NCBI RefSeq assembly: GCF_002454115.1 | Contig: NZ_DKIH01000009.1 | Location: 307,682-371,681 of the forward strand | Source: Sphingopyxis sp. UBA6723 | Lineage (GTDB): Bacteria > Pseudomonadota > Alphaproteobacteria > Sphingomonadales > Sphingomonadaceae | Direction of reading: 5' to 3' | DNA: 64,000 nt | Part shown: positions 44,664-52,551 of the stretch, in pieces | Position numbering within the stretch: position 1 is the stretch's first letter | Layout of the letters: each line of letters begins with the position of its first letter | Position numbers and translations under genes: made by a program | Notes under the pieces: model-generated | Seen by the model: only the letters and a program-made list of their open reading frames with translations | What the model was told of the DNA's origin: nothing | Database searches by the model: none

Positions 44664-44745
44664 CCGTTCGTGTCGAGCGAAGTCGATACACCCATCGGGG
44701 TAGCGCAAGGCCGCGGGGTGTCTCGACTTCGCTCGACACGAACGG
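44664..44745. repeat. palindromic repeat family A, copy 2
   Basis: An 82-bp copy starting 1 bp after the NUDIX stop and ending before the convergent rhomboid gene. Arms as in copy 1, with a TCGATAC variant on the left arm. Confidence 0.9.
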
Positions 44746-44761
44746 ATTTCTTAGGTCGATC

Positions 44762-45397
44762 CTAGCGCGCCCCGAACCGCCAGCGCAGCAACGGCCTAGC
44801 CAGCAGCAATCCCGCCAGAAACCCGCCGACATGCGCCCAGATCGCGATGGCGCCAAAGCCGCCGCCGCCCGCGAAACCGATGAGCAGCTGAACCGCGATC
44901 CACGCCGCGGCGAGCCAGAGCGCGCGCACCCAATGCGCGGGAATCGGGCCGATTGCGGGCGCCTGCGAGCGGCTGAAGATCAGCGCGAACACGGCGATCA
45001 CCGCCGAGATCGCGCCGCTGGCGCCGATCATTGGCACCGCCGACGCCGGATCGGCCAGAAACTGCGCAAAGGCGCCAGCATAGGCACCCGCGACCAACAG
45101 CACCGCCATCGCCTTGGCACCCAGCGGCGCCTCCAGCTGGCGCCCGATGAACAACAGCACGACGATGTTGAACACGATGTGCAACACCCCACCATGCAGG
45201 AAGGCCGACGTCAGTGGGGTGAGGAAGAACGGCACCATCGTCCCCGGCGGGACGATCAGTTCGGACCCGAACCGCGCCGGAATGAACCCGGCGCGGATGA
45301 TTGCGTCGATCTGGAACCCGGTGATCCACAACAGCACGAACACAATGACACAGACGAGCGCGTAGGCCGTCACCAAGGGCGCGTTCTGCGGCTTCAT
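44762..45397 (-). CDS. rhomboid-family intramembrane serine protease
   Basis: A 211-residue protein with six transmembrane helices. HGGVLHIVFNIVVLL is in the second, the catalytic Ser lies in GASGAISAVIAVF and the catalytic His in HVGGFLAGLLL. It cleaves membrane proteins within the bilayer. Convergent with the NUDIX gene. Confidence 0.92.
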   Translation of the reverse strand: MKPQNAPLVTAYALVCVIVFVLLWITGFQIDAIIRAGFIPARFGSELIVPPGTMVPFFLTPLTSAFLHGGVLHIVFNIVVLLFIGRQLEAPLGAKAMAVLLVAGAYAGAFAQFLADPASAVPMIGASGAISAVIAVFALIFSRSQAPAIGPIPAHWVRALWLAAAWIAVQLLIGFAGGGGFGAIAIWAHVGGFLAGLLLARPLLRWRFGAR

Positions 45398-45410
45398 TGC
45401 CGGTCAGCCA

Positions 45411-45887
45411 TCAGATGAATTCGATTTTCTTCACCAGATAATATTTGTCGCCCGCGGGCACCGTCACCTCAACCTCGTCATCGACGCGGCGGCCGATCAG
45501 GGCGCGGCCCAGCGGCGAGTTATAGCTGATCTTGCCTTCCTTCGCGTCGGCCTCGGCTTGGCCAACAATCTGATATTTGACCGGCTTGTCGTCTTCATCG
45601 GCGAGCGTGACGGTGGCGCCGAACACAATGCGGTCGCCAGACAGCATCGTCGGGTCAATCACCTGCGCGCGCGAAAGCTTGTCCTCCAGGTCGCCGATCG
45701 TCGCTTCGACCTGGCCCTGACGTTCCTTCGCGGCATGATATTCGGCATTTTCCGAAAGGTCGCCGTGGGCGCGCGCTTCCTCGATCGCATCGACGATCAG
45801 CGGTCGCTCGGCTTTGAGGGCGGTGAGCTGCGCGCTCAGCTTCTCATAGCCTTCTGCCAGCATCGGCACCTTTTCAACGCTTGCCAT
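45411..45887 (-). CDS. greA: transcription elongation factor GreA
   Basis: A 158-residue protein: N-terminal coiled coil with GDLSENAEYHAAKERQG at its tip and a C-terminal FKBP-like domain. It stimulates RNA-polymerase transcript cleavage. The ATG at 45887 is preferred to an upstream TTG. It follows carB, as in other alphaproteobacteria. Confidence 0.95.
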   Translation of the reverse strand: MASVEKVPMLAEGYEKLSAQLTALKAERPLIVDAIEEARAHGDLSENAEYHAAKERQGQVEATIGDLEDKLSRAQVIDPTMLSGDRIVFGATVTLADEDDKPVKYQIVGQAEADAKEGKISYNSPLGRALIGRRVDDEVEVTVPAGDKYYLVKKIEFI

Positions 45888-45982
45888 TATCCTGTTGTCC
45901 TTCGTCAATAACCCGCCGCCAGCGAAACTTCGCCGGGCGGCTGCGCCGCTTGTCCGTCAATGTCGGGGGGTGGAGCGGTCCT

Positions 45983-48900
45983 TCAATAATAGTCTTGAAG
46001 CGGCTTTACTTCAAGAGAGTGCGAGCGCAGCGCCCCAATTGCATGGGTCGCGGCGTCACTGCCCGCGGCTGTCGTATAATAAGCGACGTCGCCGGCCAGC
46101 GCCGAGGCGCGGATCGACTGCGAATCCTGGAGCGATTGCCAGCCCTCGGTGGTGTTGAAGATCAGCTGCACATCGCCGTCCTTGATCCGGTCGACGATGT
46201 GCGGGCGGCCTTCGGCAACCTTGTTGACCCGCTCGACCGCTATACCCTGCGCGTCGAGATAGTCGGCGGTGCCGCCAGTCGCGATCACCCGCCAGCCCCA
46301 GGCGCGAAGCTGGCGCACCGATTCGACGATCCGCGGTTTGTCGCTGTCCTTGACCGATACGAACACGCGGCCATCGGTCGGCAGCCGGTCGCCCGCGCCG
46401 AGCTGCGCCTTGGCAAAGGCGAGGTTGAAATTGCGATCGATTCCCATGACTTCGCCGGTGGATTTCATTTCGGGCGACAGCACCGGATCGGTGCCGGGGA
46501 AGCGCGCGAAGGGGAACACCGCTTCCTTCACCGCGACATGCTGGATGTCGCGATTGATCTTGGGCAGGTCGGCGAGCTTTTCGCCCGCCATCACCCGCGC
46601 CGCGATCTTGGCGATCGGCGAACCGACGGCTTTGGCGACGAAGGGCACGGTACGGCTGGCGCGCGGGTTGACCTCGATCAGATAGACGTCGTCGCCCTTG
46701 ACCGCGAACTGAATGTTCATGAGGCCGCGGACTTCGAGCGCGCGCGCCAGCAATTCGGTCTGGCGCTCGATCTCGGCAATGATCGCGGGTGACAGGCTGT
46801 ACGGCGGGATCGAGCAGGCGCTGTCGCCCGAATGGACCCCGGCTTCCTCGATATGCTGAAGCACCCCCGCGACGACGACATCGGTGCCGTCGCACAGGGC
46901 ATCGACATCGACCTCGATCGCATCGCGCAGATAACGGTCGATCAGCACCGGCGAATCGCCCGATACCTGCACCGCGGTCTCGATGTAATTTTCCAGCTGC
47001 GCCTGATCATCGACGATTTCCATCGCGCGGCCGCCGAGGACATAGGAAGGGCGCGTCAGCACCGGATAGCCGATGCGCGCCGCGACCGCGATCGCTTCCT
47101 CGCGGCTGCGAGCAATGCCGTTCTCGGGCTGTTTCAGGCCAAGCTTGTTGATCAGCGCCGCGAAGCGCTCGCGGTCTTCGGCCAGGTCGATCGCGTCGGG
47201 CGAGGTACCGAGAATCGGGATGCCGGCATCGGACAGCGCCTGCGCGAGCTTCAGCGGAGTCTGGCCGCCGAACTGGACGATGACGCCGACCAGCGTCCCC
47301 TTCGACTGTTCGACATGCAGGATTTCCAGCACATCCTCGGCGGTCAGCGGCTCGAAATAGAGGCGGTCGGAGGTGTCATAATCGGTGCTGACCGTTTCCG
47401 GGTTGCAGTTGATCATGATCGTTTCATAGCCCGCCTCTTCGAGTGCGAAGCAGGCGTGGCAGCAGCAATAGTCGAACTCGATCCCCTGCCCGATGCGGTT
47501 CGGTCCGCCGCCGAGGATGACAATCTTTTTGCGATCGCTCGGGTTCGCCTCGCACTCGGGTTCGCCAAAGGTCGGGGCTTCGTAGGTCGAATAGAGATAG
47601 GGCGTCTTGGCCGCGAATTCGGCAGCGCAGGTGTCGATCGTCTTGAACACCGGGCGCACGCCGAGCTTGTGGCGGAGCTGGCGGACCTCCATTTCGGTGA
47701 CGCCCCCGGTCATCGCCTTGACCGCTTCGTGGATCAGCCCACGGCCGCTCGCCGTCGCGCGGCGGGTGCCAGGTTGCAGGTTCGCCGATTGCAGCGCGAG
47801 ATAGGCGAGGCGCTTGTCCGAAAAGCCCATGGCTTTGAGCTTGCGAAGCCCCTCGGCATCGCGCGGCAGGCCGTCGCGGCACACCTGCTGTTCGGCCTCG
47901 ACGATTTCCTCGATGCGTTCGAGGAACCACATGTCGTAACCCGCGATGCGGTTGATCTCGCTGAGCGGCAGCCCTTCGCGGATCGCCTGCGCGGCGTTGA
48001 GCAGCCGGTCGGGGGTCGCCTTGGCCAGCTCGCTCCGCAACTGGTCGTGGGTCGCGCCCTTCAGGCGATCGACGAAGTTGAAGCCCGACAGGCCGGTCTC
48101 CAGCCCGCGCAGCGCCTTTTGCATGCTCTCGTGGATATTGCGGCCGATCGCCATGACCTCGCCGACCGACTTCATCGCGGTCGACAGCACCGCCTCGGCG
48201 CCCTTGAATTTCTCAAAGGCAAAGCGCGGGATCTTGGTGACGACATAGTCGATCGTCGGTTCGAACGACGCCGGGGTGACCCCGGTGATGTCGTTCATGA
48301 TCTCGTCAAGCGTGTAGCCGACCGCCAGCTTGGCCGCGACCTTGGCGATCGGGAAGCCCGTCGCCTTCGACGCGAGCGCCGACGAGCGCGACACGCGCGG
48401 GTTCATCTCGATGACGATCAGGCGGCCGTCCTTCGGATTCACCGCGAACTGGACGTTCGACCCGCCGGTCTCGACCCCGATCTCACGCAGGCAAGCAATG
48501 CTCGCGTTGCGCATGATCTGATATTCCTTGTCGGTCAGCGTCAGCGCGGGGGCGACGGTGATGCTGTCGCCGGTGTGGACGCCCATCGGATCGACATTTT
48601 CGATCGAACAGATGATGATGCAATTGTCCTTGCGGTCGCGCACCACCTCCATCTCATATTCTTTCCAGCCGAGGAGCGATTCCTCGATCAGGACTTCGGT
48701 GGTCGGCGAAGCGATCAGGCCGCCGCGGACGATATGTTCGAACTCCTCGCGGTTATATGCGATGCCGCCGCCGGTGCCGCCCAAAGTGAACGACGGGCGG
48801 ATGATCGACGGCAGGCCGGTGCGTTCGAGCACGGCGAGCGCCTCGTCGAGCGTGTGCGCGATGCCACTGCGCGCGCTTTCGAGCCCGATCTTGGTCATCG

Positions 48901-49318
48901 CGTCGCGGAACTTGATCCGGTCCTCAGCCTTGTCGATCGCCTCGGCATCGGCGCCGATCATCTCGACGCCATATTTGGTCAGCGTGCCGTCGTTGAACAA
49001 AGCCAGCGCGGTGTTGAGCGCGGTCTGCCCACCCATCGTCGGCAGCACCGCCCAGCCGCCCGGATGCAGCGCGGTTTCCTTGGCGATGATCTTCGCGACA
49101 ATCTCGGGCGTGATCGGCTCCACATAAGTGGCGTCGGCCAGGTCGGGATCGGTCATGATCGTCGCCGGGTTGGAATTGACGAGGACGATGCGATAGCCCT
49201 CCTCCTTGAGCGCCTTGATCGCCTGTGTCCCCGAATAATCGAACTCGCACGCCTGACCGATAACGATCGGGCCGGCGCCGATGACGAGGATGGATTTTAT
49301 GTCGGTTCTTTTGGGCAT
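45983..49318 (-). CDS. carB: carbamoyl-phosphate synthase large subunit CarB
   Basis: A 1111-residue protein of standard length. It has two ATP-grasp halves (VIGAGPIVIGQACEFDYSGTQ at the start and ILGGGPNRIGQGIEFDYCCCH near 580) and a C-terminal MGS-like allosteric domain. With CarA it makes carbamoyl phosphate for arginine and pyrimidines. It starts 2 bp after the stop of the DUF695/RraB-like gene that separates it from carA. Confidence 0.97.
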   Translation of the reverse strand: MPKRTDIKSILVIGAGPIVIGQACEFDYSGTQAIKALKEEGYRIVLVNSNPATIMTDPDLADATYVEPITPEIVAKIIAKETALHPGGWAVLPTMGGQTALNTALALFNDGTLTKYGVEMIGADAEAIDKAEDRIKFRDAMTKIGLESARSGIAHTLDEALAVLERTGLPSIIRPSFTLGGTGGGIAYNREEFEHIVRGGLIASPTTEVLIEESLLGWKEYEMEVVRDRKDNCIIICSIENVDPMGVHTGDSITVAPALTLTDKEYQIMRNASIACLREIGVETGGSNVQFAVNPKDGRLIVIEMNPRVSRSSALASKATGFPIAKVAAKLAVGYTLDEIMNDITGVTPASFEPTIDYVVTKIPRFAFEKFKGAEAVLSTAMKSVGEVMAIGRNIHESMQKALRGLETGLSGFNFVDRLKGATHDQLRSELAKATPDRLLNAAQAIREGLPLSEINRIAGYDMWFLERIEEIVEAEQQVCRDGLPRDAEGLRKLKAMGFSDKRLAYLALQSANLQPGTRRATASGRGLIHEAVKAMTGGVTEMEVRQLRHKLGVRPVFKTIDTCAAEFAAKTPYLYSTYEAPTFGEPECEANPSDRKKIVILGGGPNRIGQGIEFDYCCCHACFALEEAGYETIMINCNPETVSTDYDTSDRLYFEPLTAEDVLEILHVEQSKGTLVGVIVQFGGQTPLKLAQALSDAGIPILGTSPDAIDLAEDRERFAALINKLGLKQPENGIARSREEAIAVAARIGYPVLTRPSYVLGGRAMEIVDDQAQLENYIETAVQVSGDSPVLIDRYLRDAIEVDVDALCDGTDVVVAGVLQHIEEAGVHSGDSACSIPPYSLSPAIIAEIERQTELLARALEVRGLMNIQFAVKGDDVYLIEVNPRASRTVPFVAKAVGSPIAKIAARVMAGEKLADLPKINRDIQHVAVKEAVFPFARFPGTDPVLSPEMKSTGEVMGIDRNFNLAFAKAQLGAGDRLPTDGRVFVSVKDSDKPRIVESVRQLRAWGWRVIATGGTADYLDAQGIAVERVNKVAEGRPHIVDRIKDGDVQLIFNTTEGWQSLQDSQSIRASALAGDVAYYTTAAGSDAATHAIGALRSHSLEVKPLQDYY

Positions 49319-49320
49319 GA

Positions 49321-50154
49321 TCAGTTTTTCTTCGCGCCAAATAGTTTATCGAAAAAAGAGCGAGGTTTCGCAGGCGGTTCCCGATGGGGAGAAGTGTTGC
49401 CGGGCGTCGCGGCGAAGGTTTCCCAGCCGTCATATTCGACGCCACTCTCCTCCGCGAATTCAAGCAGCTGCGGTGTGAGCTCGTGGAAGGTACTGATTTC
49501 AGTCCCCATCGTACGGCTCAGGACAACCCCACCGGGGTTATTCAGCCAATGATCGACCTCAAACCCGAGCTTCTCAAGCTTGACTGCCAAAAGCTGGAGT
49601 TTGAGCGGTTCGCCGTAAAACCAGAAATCGACTTTCCTTGGGACGTCGGCTTGATTGCCATTCTCTTCAAGAACGCCGATCACCTGTTGATCCCCATCGA
49701 GTTGGATATCGAGCGATGTAGGCGTGATAAATTCCCGGTAAGTCGTGAGTTCAAAATCGCACGTGACTTCGATGTCCGCAATTTCTGAGCCGATGCACGA
49801 AACAAGTGCGGCTACCTCAACGCCTTTGGCGTGAGCAAAGTAAAGCACGCGCCGCCCATCGCCAGTCACGCTCGCAGTATGAAAACAATGGGGTTGCAAG
49901 GACGACAGTGCTCCAATCGCGTCGTCTTCCAACTCATGCAAACCATTGAGGCCGGCCGATGTCGGCAGACCGTTCTCCTGTATGAAGCCCGGTTTCAAGT
50001 CGCAGATCACCGCCGATACAGCGTTCAATTTTTCGAAATCGACGATGAAGTCATTTTTCGTGCGCGCACGGACAATCAACGGGTATCCGTCCACAGACTC
50101 ACGGCTCATCAGCATCCAACGATCTGCCTCGCCCGCAATGGTCATATCCGTCAT
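49321..50154 (-). CDS. DUF695/RraB-like fusion protein between carA and carB
   Basis: A 277-residue soluble protein. The first part (WMLMSRESVDGYPLIVRART) resembles DUF695. The second (IGVLEENGNQADVPRKVDFW, then LAVKLEKLGFEVD) resembles RraB, a regulator that binds RNase E in enterics. It overlaps the carA stop by 1 bp and ends 2 bp before carB, so it is translationally coupled to both. Bases 49561-49740 are 50% G+C by my count, against 75% in carB 48001-48060, which suggests later acquisition. Function here unknown. Confidence 0.8.
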   Translation of the reverse strand: MTDMTIAGEADRWMLMSRESVDGYPLIVRARTKNDFIVDFEKLNAVSAVICDLKPGFIQENGLPTSAGLNGLHELEDDAIGALSSLQPHCFHTASVTGDGRRVLYFAHAKGVEVAALVSCIGSEIADIEVTCDFELTTYREFITPTSLDIQLDGDQQVIGVLEENGNQADVPRKVDFWFYGEPLKLQLLAVKLEKLGFEVDHWLNNPGGVVLSRTMGTEISTFHELTPQLLEFAEESGVEYDGWETFAATPGNTSPHREPPAKPRSFFDKLFGAKKN

Positions 50155-51428
50155 CACGATTTTGCCAAACCACCCACAAACTTCTCGAACAGATAGAAGC
50201 TGTCCTGCGGTCCCGGGCTCGCCTCGGGGTGATATTGCACGCTGAACGCATTTTTTCCCGTAATCGCGATGCCGCAGTTCGATCCGTCGAACAGGCTCTT
50301 GTGCGTCTCGACCACGCCGCCCGGCAGGGTCGAAGCATCGACCGCGAAGCCGTGGTTCATGCTGGTGATCTCGACGATGCCGTCGGCAAAGTCGCCGCCG
50401 ACGCGCTGCACCGGATGGTTCGCGCCGCGATGTCCCTGATGCATCTTCACGGTCTTCGCCCCTGCGGCGAGCGCTAGCAGCTGGTGACCGAGGCAGATGC
50501 CAAAGATCGGGACATTGCGTTCGAGCAGCCCCTTGATCACCGGCACCGCATAATCGCCCGTCGCCGCCGGATCGCCGGGGCCGTTCGACAGGAACACCCC
50601 CGCGGGGCGCAGCGCGACGATCTCCTCCAGGCTGGTCTTCGCAGGCACCACGGTGACGCGCGCGCCGGCCTTCACCAGGTTGCGGAAGATATTGTCCTTC
50701 GCGCCGTAATCGATGGCGACGACGTGGGGTTTTCCAGCTGCACCCTGAATTCCGTTCGTGTCGAGCGAAGTCGAGACACCCTGCGTGGGCGCGCCACCGA
50801 TGGGCATCTCGACTTCGCTCGATGCGAACGGGGTTTGGTAGCCTTTTCCTAAGGCCCAAACCCCGGCATCCCAAGCCCCCTGCCGCTCGCGCGTCACGGT
50901 CTTGGCGAGGTCCATGCCCTCCAGCCCCGGCCAGCCCTGCGCGAGCATCAGCAGCTTATCAAGGTCGAATTTGCCCTCGGGGCTGTGCGCCACCACCCCG
51001 GTCGGCGCACCGCCATCGCGGATGCGGCGGGTCAGCGCGCGGGTATCGATGCCGGCAAGCCCGATCAGCCCCTGCGCCGCCATCCATTCGGGGAGCGTCT
51101 GGACGCTGCGGAAATTGCTGGGCAGCGTCGGCAGCTCGCGCGTCACGCACCCGATCGCGGCGCGTTTGTCGCGCTCCATATCGTCAGGGTTCGCGCCGAC
51201 ATTGCCGATGTGCGGAAAGGTGAAGGTGATGATCTGGCCCGCATAGCTCGGGTCGGTCAGGATTTCCTGATAGCCGGTCATCGCTGTGTTGAAACAAATC
51301 TCGCCCACCCCCGCACCGGCCGCGCCATAACCGACGCCCCACAGGACGGTGCCATCGGCAAGAACGAGGACGCCGGTCGCGCCATCGGGCTGGGCAACAG
51401 GCGCGGCAGAGGGGTTGGCAGGTGCCAT
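50154..51428 (-). CDS. carA: carbamoyl-phosphate synthase small subunit CarA with in-frame repeat insertion
   Basis: A 424-residue protein: N-terminal CPSase domain (TGYQEILTDPSYAGQIITFT) and C-terminal glutamine amidotransferase (FGICLGHQLLALAAG with the catalytic Cys, then MHQGHRGANHPV). E. coli CarA is 382 residues. Here residues about 199-226 (reading FASSEVEMPIGG...GVSTSLDTNG) are encoded by a family A palindromic repeat placed in frame between the domains. The catalytic parts are intact, so it is probably functional. Confidence 0.95.
   Translation of the reverse strand: MAPANPSAAPVAQPDGATGVLVLADGTVLWGVGYGAAGAGVGEICFNTAMTGYQEILTDPSYAGQIITFTFPHIGNVGANPDDMERDKRAAIGCVTRELPTLPSNFRSVQTLPEWMAAQGLIGLAGIDTRALTRRIRDGGAPTGVVAHSPEGKFDLDKLLMLAQGWPGLEGMDLAKTVTRERQGAWDAGVWALGKGYQTPFASSEVEMPIGGAPTQGVSTSLDTNGIQGAAGKPHVVAIDYGAKDNIFRNLVKAGARVTVVPAKTSLEEIVALRPAGVFLSNGPGDPAATGDYAVPVIKGLLERNVPIFGICLGHQLLALAAGAKTVKMHQGHRGANHPVQRVGGDFADGIVEITSMNHGFAVDASTLPGGVVETHKSLFDGSNCGIAITGKNAFSVQYHPEASPGPQDSFYLFEKFVGGLAKS
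50752..50831. repeat. palindromic repeat family A, copy 3 (inside carA)
   Basis: An 80-bp copy with CCGTTCGTGTCGAGCGAAG and the mirrored arm GCTCGATGCGAACGG. It lies entirely within the carA reading frame, adds about 27 codons and introduces no stop. Confidence 0.93.
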
Positions 51429-51559
51429 TCAACATGCTCCGGACGGGGGGCTAAACGGCCGATCAAGTAGGCAGCAAAAAAGTGATTCACAAGCTATCGA
51501 ATTTGGAATCTTGGCGCTAGAGAGGGCCTTTCCGAAATTTGCAGCGCATGGGGACACGT

Positions 51560-52012
51560 ATGATTCGTGATGACATCAAGGCTGCGCAGGTCGCCGCGAT
51601 GAAAGCCGGCGACAAGGCGCGGCTCGGCACCATCCGGCTGATGCTGGCCAAGATCAAGGACAAGGACATCGAACTGCGCACCGGCACCGCGCCGGCCGAC
51701 GACGATGTGCTGGTCACCGACGTCTTGCAGAAAATGGTCAAACAGCGCCGCGAATCGATTGCGATGTACGAACAGGGTGGGCGGCAGGAACTGGCCGACA
51801 TCGAGGCGGCCGAGGTGGTCGTGATCGAAGATTTCCTGCCCGCGCAGCTTTCGGATGATGAGGCGCAGGCCGCGATCAAGGCGATTGCGGCGGAGCTGGG
51901 CGCGGAAAGCCTGAAGGATATGGGCAAGGTGATGGCGGCGGTGAAGGAACGCCATGGGTCCGAGCTGGACATGAGCAAGGCGAGCGGGTGGGTGAAGGCG
52001 GCTTTGAGCTGA
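51560..52012 (+). CDS. GatB/YqeY-domain protein
   Basis: A 150-residue helical protein (MIRDDIKAAQVAAMKAGDKA, then DFLPAQLSDDEAQAAIKAI) like the tail of GatB. Such proteins are often encoded before dnaG and rpoD, as here, and may help tRNA amidation or bind tRNA. GGGGA precedes the ATG at 51560. Divergent from carA. Confidence 0.9.
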   Translation: MIRDDIKAAQVAAMKAGDKARLGTIRLMLAKIKDKDIELRTGTAPADDDVLVTDVLQKMVKQRRESIAMYEQGGRQELADIEAAEVVVIEDFLPAQLSDDEAQAAIKAIAAELGAESLKDMGKVMAAVKERHGSELDMSKASGWVKAALS

Positions 52013-52039
52013 CCGCGCCAAAAGATCGACCTCCCTTTC

Positions 52040-52121
52040 CCGTTCGTGTCGAGCGAAGTCGAGACACCCATCGGCATAGCACCAGCGCGATAGGCGTCTC
52101 GACTTCGCTCGACGCGAACGG
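52040..52121. repeat. palindromic repeat family A, copy 4
   Basis: An 82-bp copy in the gap between yqeY-like and GIY-YIG genes, 14 bp before the latter's start. The right arm has GACGCGAACGG instead of GACACGAACGG. Confidence 0.9.
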
Positions 52122-52134
52122 GTAGAGGAGTGGG

Positions 52135-52551
52135 ATGGCGTTCTGGACCTACATCCTGCTTTGTGCCGATGGGCGCTACTACACCGGGCATACGGATAAT
52201 CTTGAATATCGGATCGGCCAACATCAATCGGGCCAAATCGAAGGTTTCACCTCGTCGCGCCTGCCCGTGCGCCTGATGTGGTCGCAGGATTTCGCTACAC
52301 GATACGAGGCATTGGACGCCGAAATGCGGATCAAGAAATGGTCGCGCGCGAAAAAGGAAGCACTGATCAGAGGTGATTGGAACGAAGTGAGCCATTGCGC
52401 GAAACCGCCTAAAGAACGCCCCTCCCATCCCGTTCGAGTCGAGCGAAGTCGAGACACCTTGCGGGATAGCGCCACGCCGATGGGTGTCTCGACTTCGCTC
52501 GACACGAACGGAAATGGGGTATTCGCCAAGGATCGGGAGGGGGATAGTTGA
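52135..52551 (+). CDS. GIY-YIG domain protein with repeat-encoded C-terminus
   Basis: A 138-residue protein. Residues 1-95 are a compact GIY-YIG (UPF0213/YhbQ-like) domain: WTYILLCADGRYYTGHTDN, then the catalytic-type Arg/Glu (ALDAEMRIKKWSRAKKEALI). Residues about 99-126 are read from a family A repeat (HPVRVERSRDTLR..GVSTSLDTNG). The stop overlaps the dnaG start (TTGA). The normal family length is about 95-100, so the repeat has extended the protein. Confidence 0.85.
   Translation: MAFWTYILLCADGRYYTGHTDNLEYRIGQHQSGQIEGFTSSRLPVRLMWSQDFATRYEALDAEMRIKKWSRAKKEALIRGDWNEVSHCAKPPKERPSHPVRVERSRDTLRDSATPMGVSTSLDTNGNGVFAKDREGDS
52430..52511. repeat. palindromic repeat family A, copy 5 (inside GIY-YIG 3' end)
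   Basis: An 82-bp copy with the left arm carrying GAGTCGAGC in place of GTGTCGAGC. It is read in frame by the GIY-YIG gene and ends 36 bp before the dnaG start. Confidence 0.92.

Noticed and set aside
46832..49552. 906-codon open frame opposite carB
   Set aside because: Antisense shadow of a GC-rich gene; no domain, no ribosome site, and carB is certain.
40799..52511. CRISPR array made of the family A repeats
   Set aside because: Copies are kilobases apart, palindromic and without regular spacers or cas genes.
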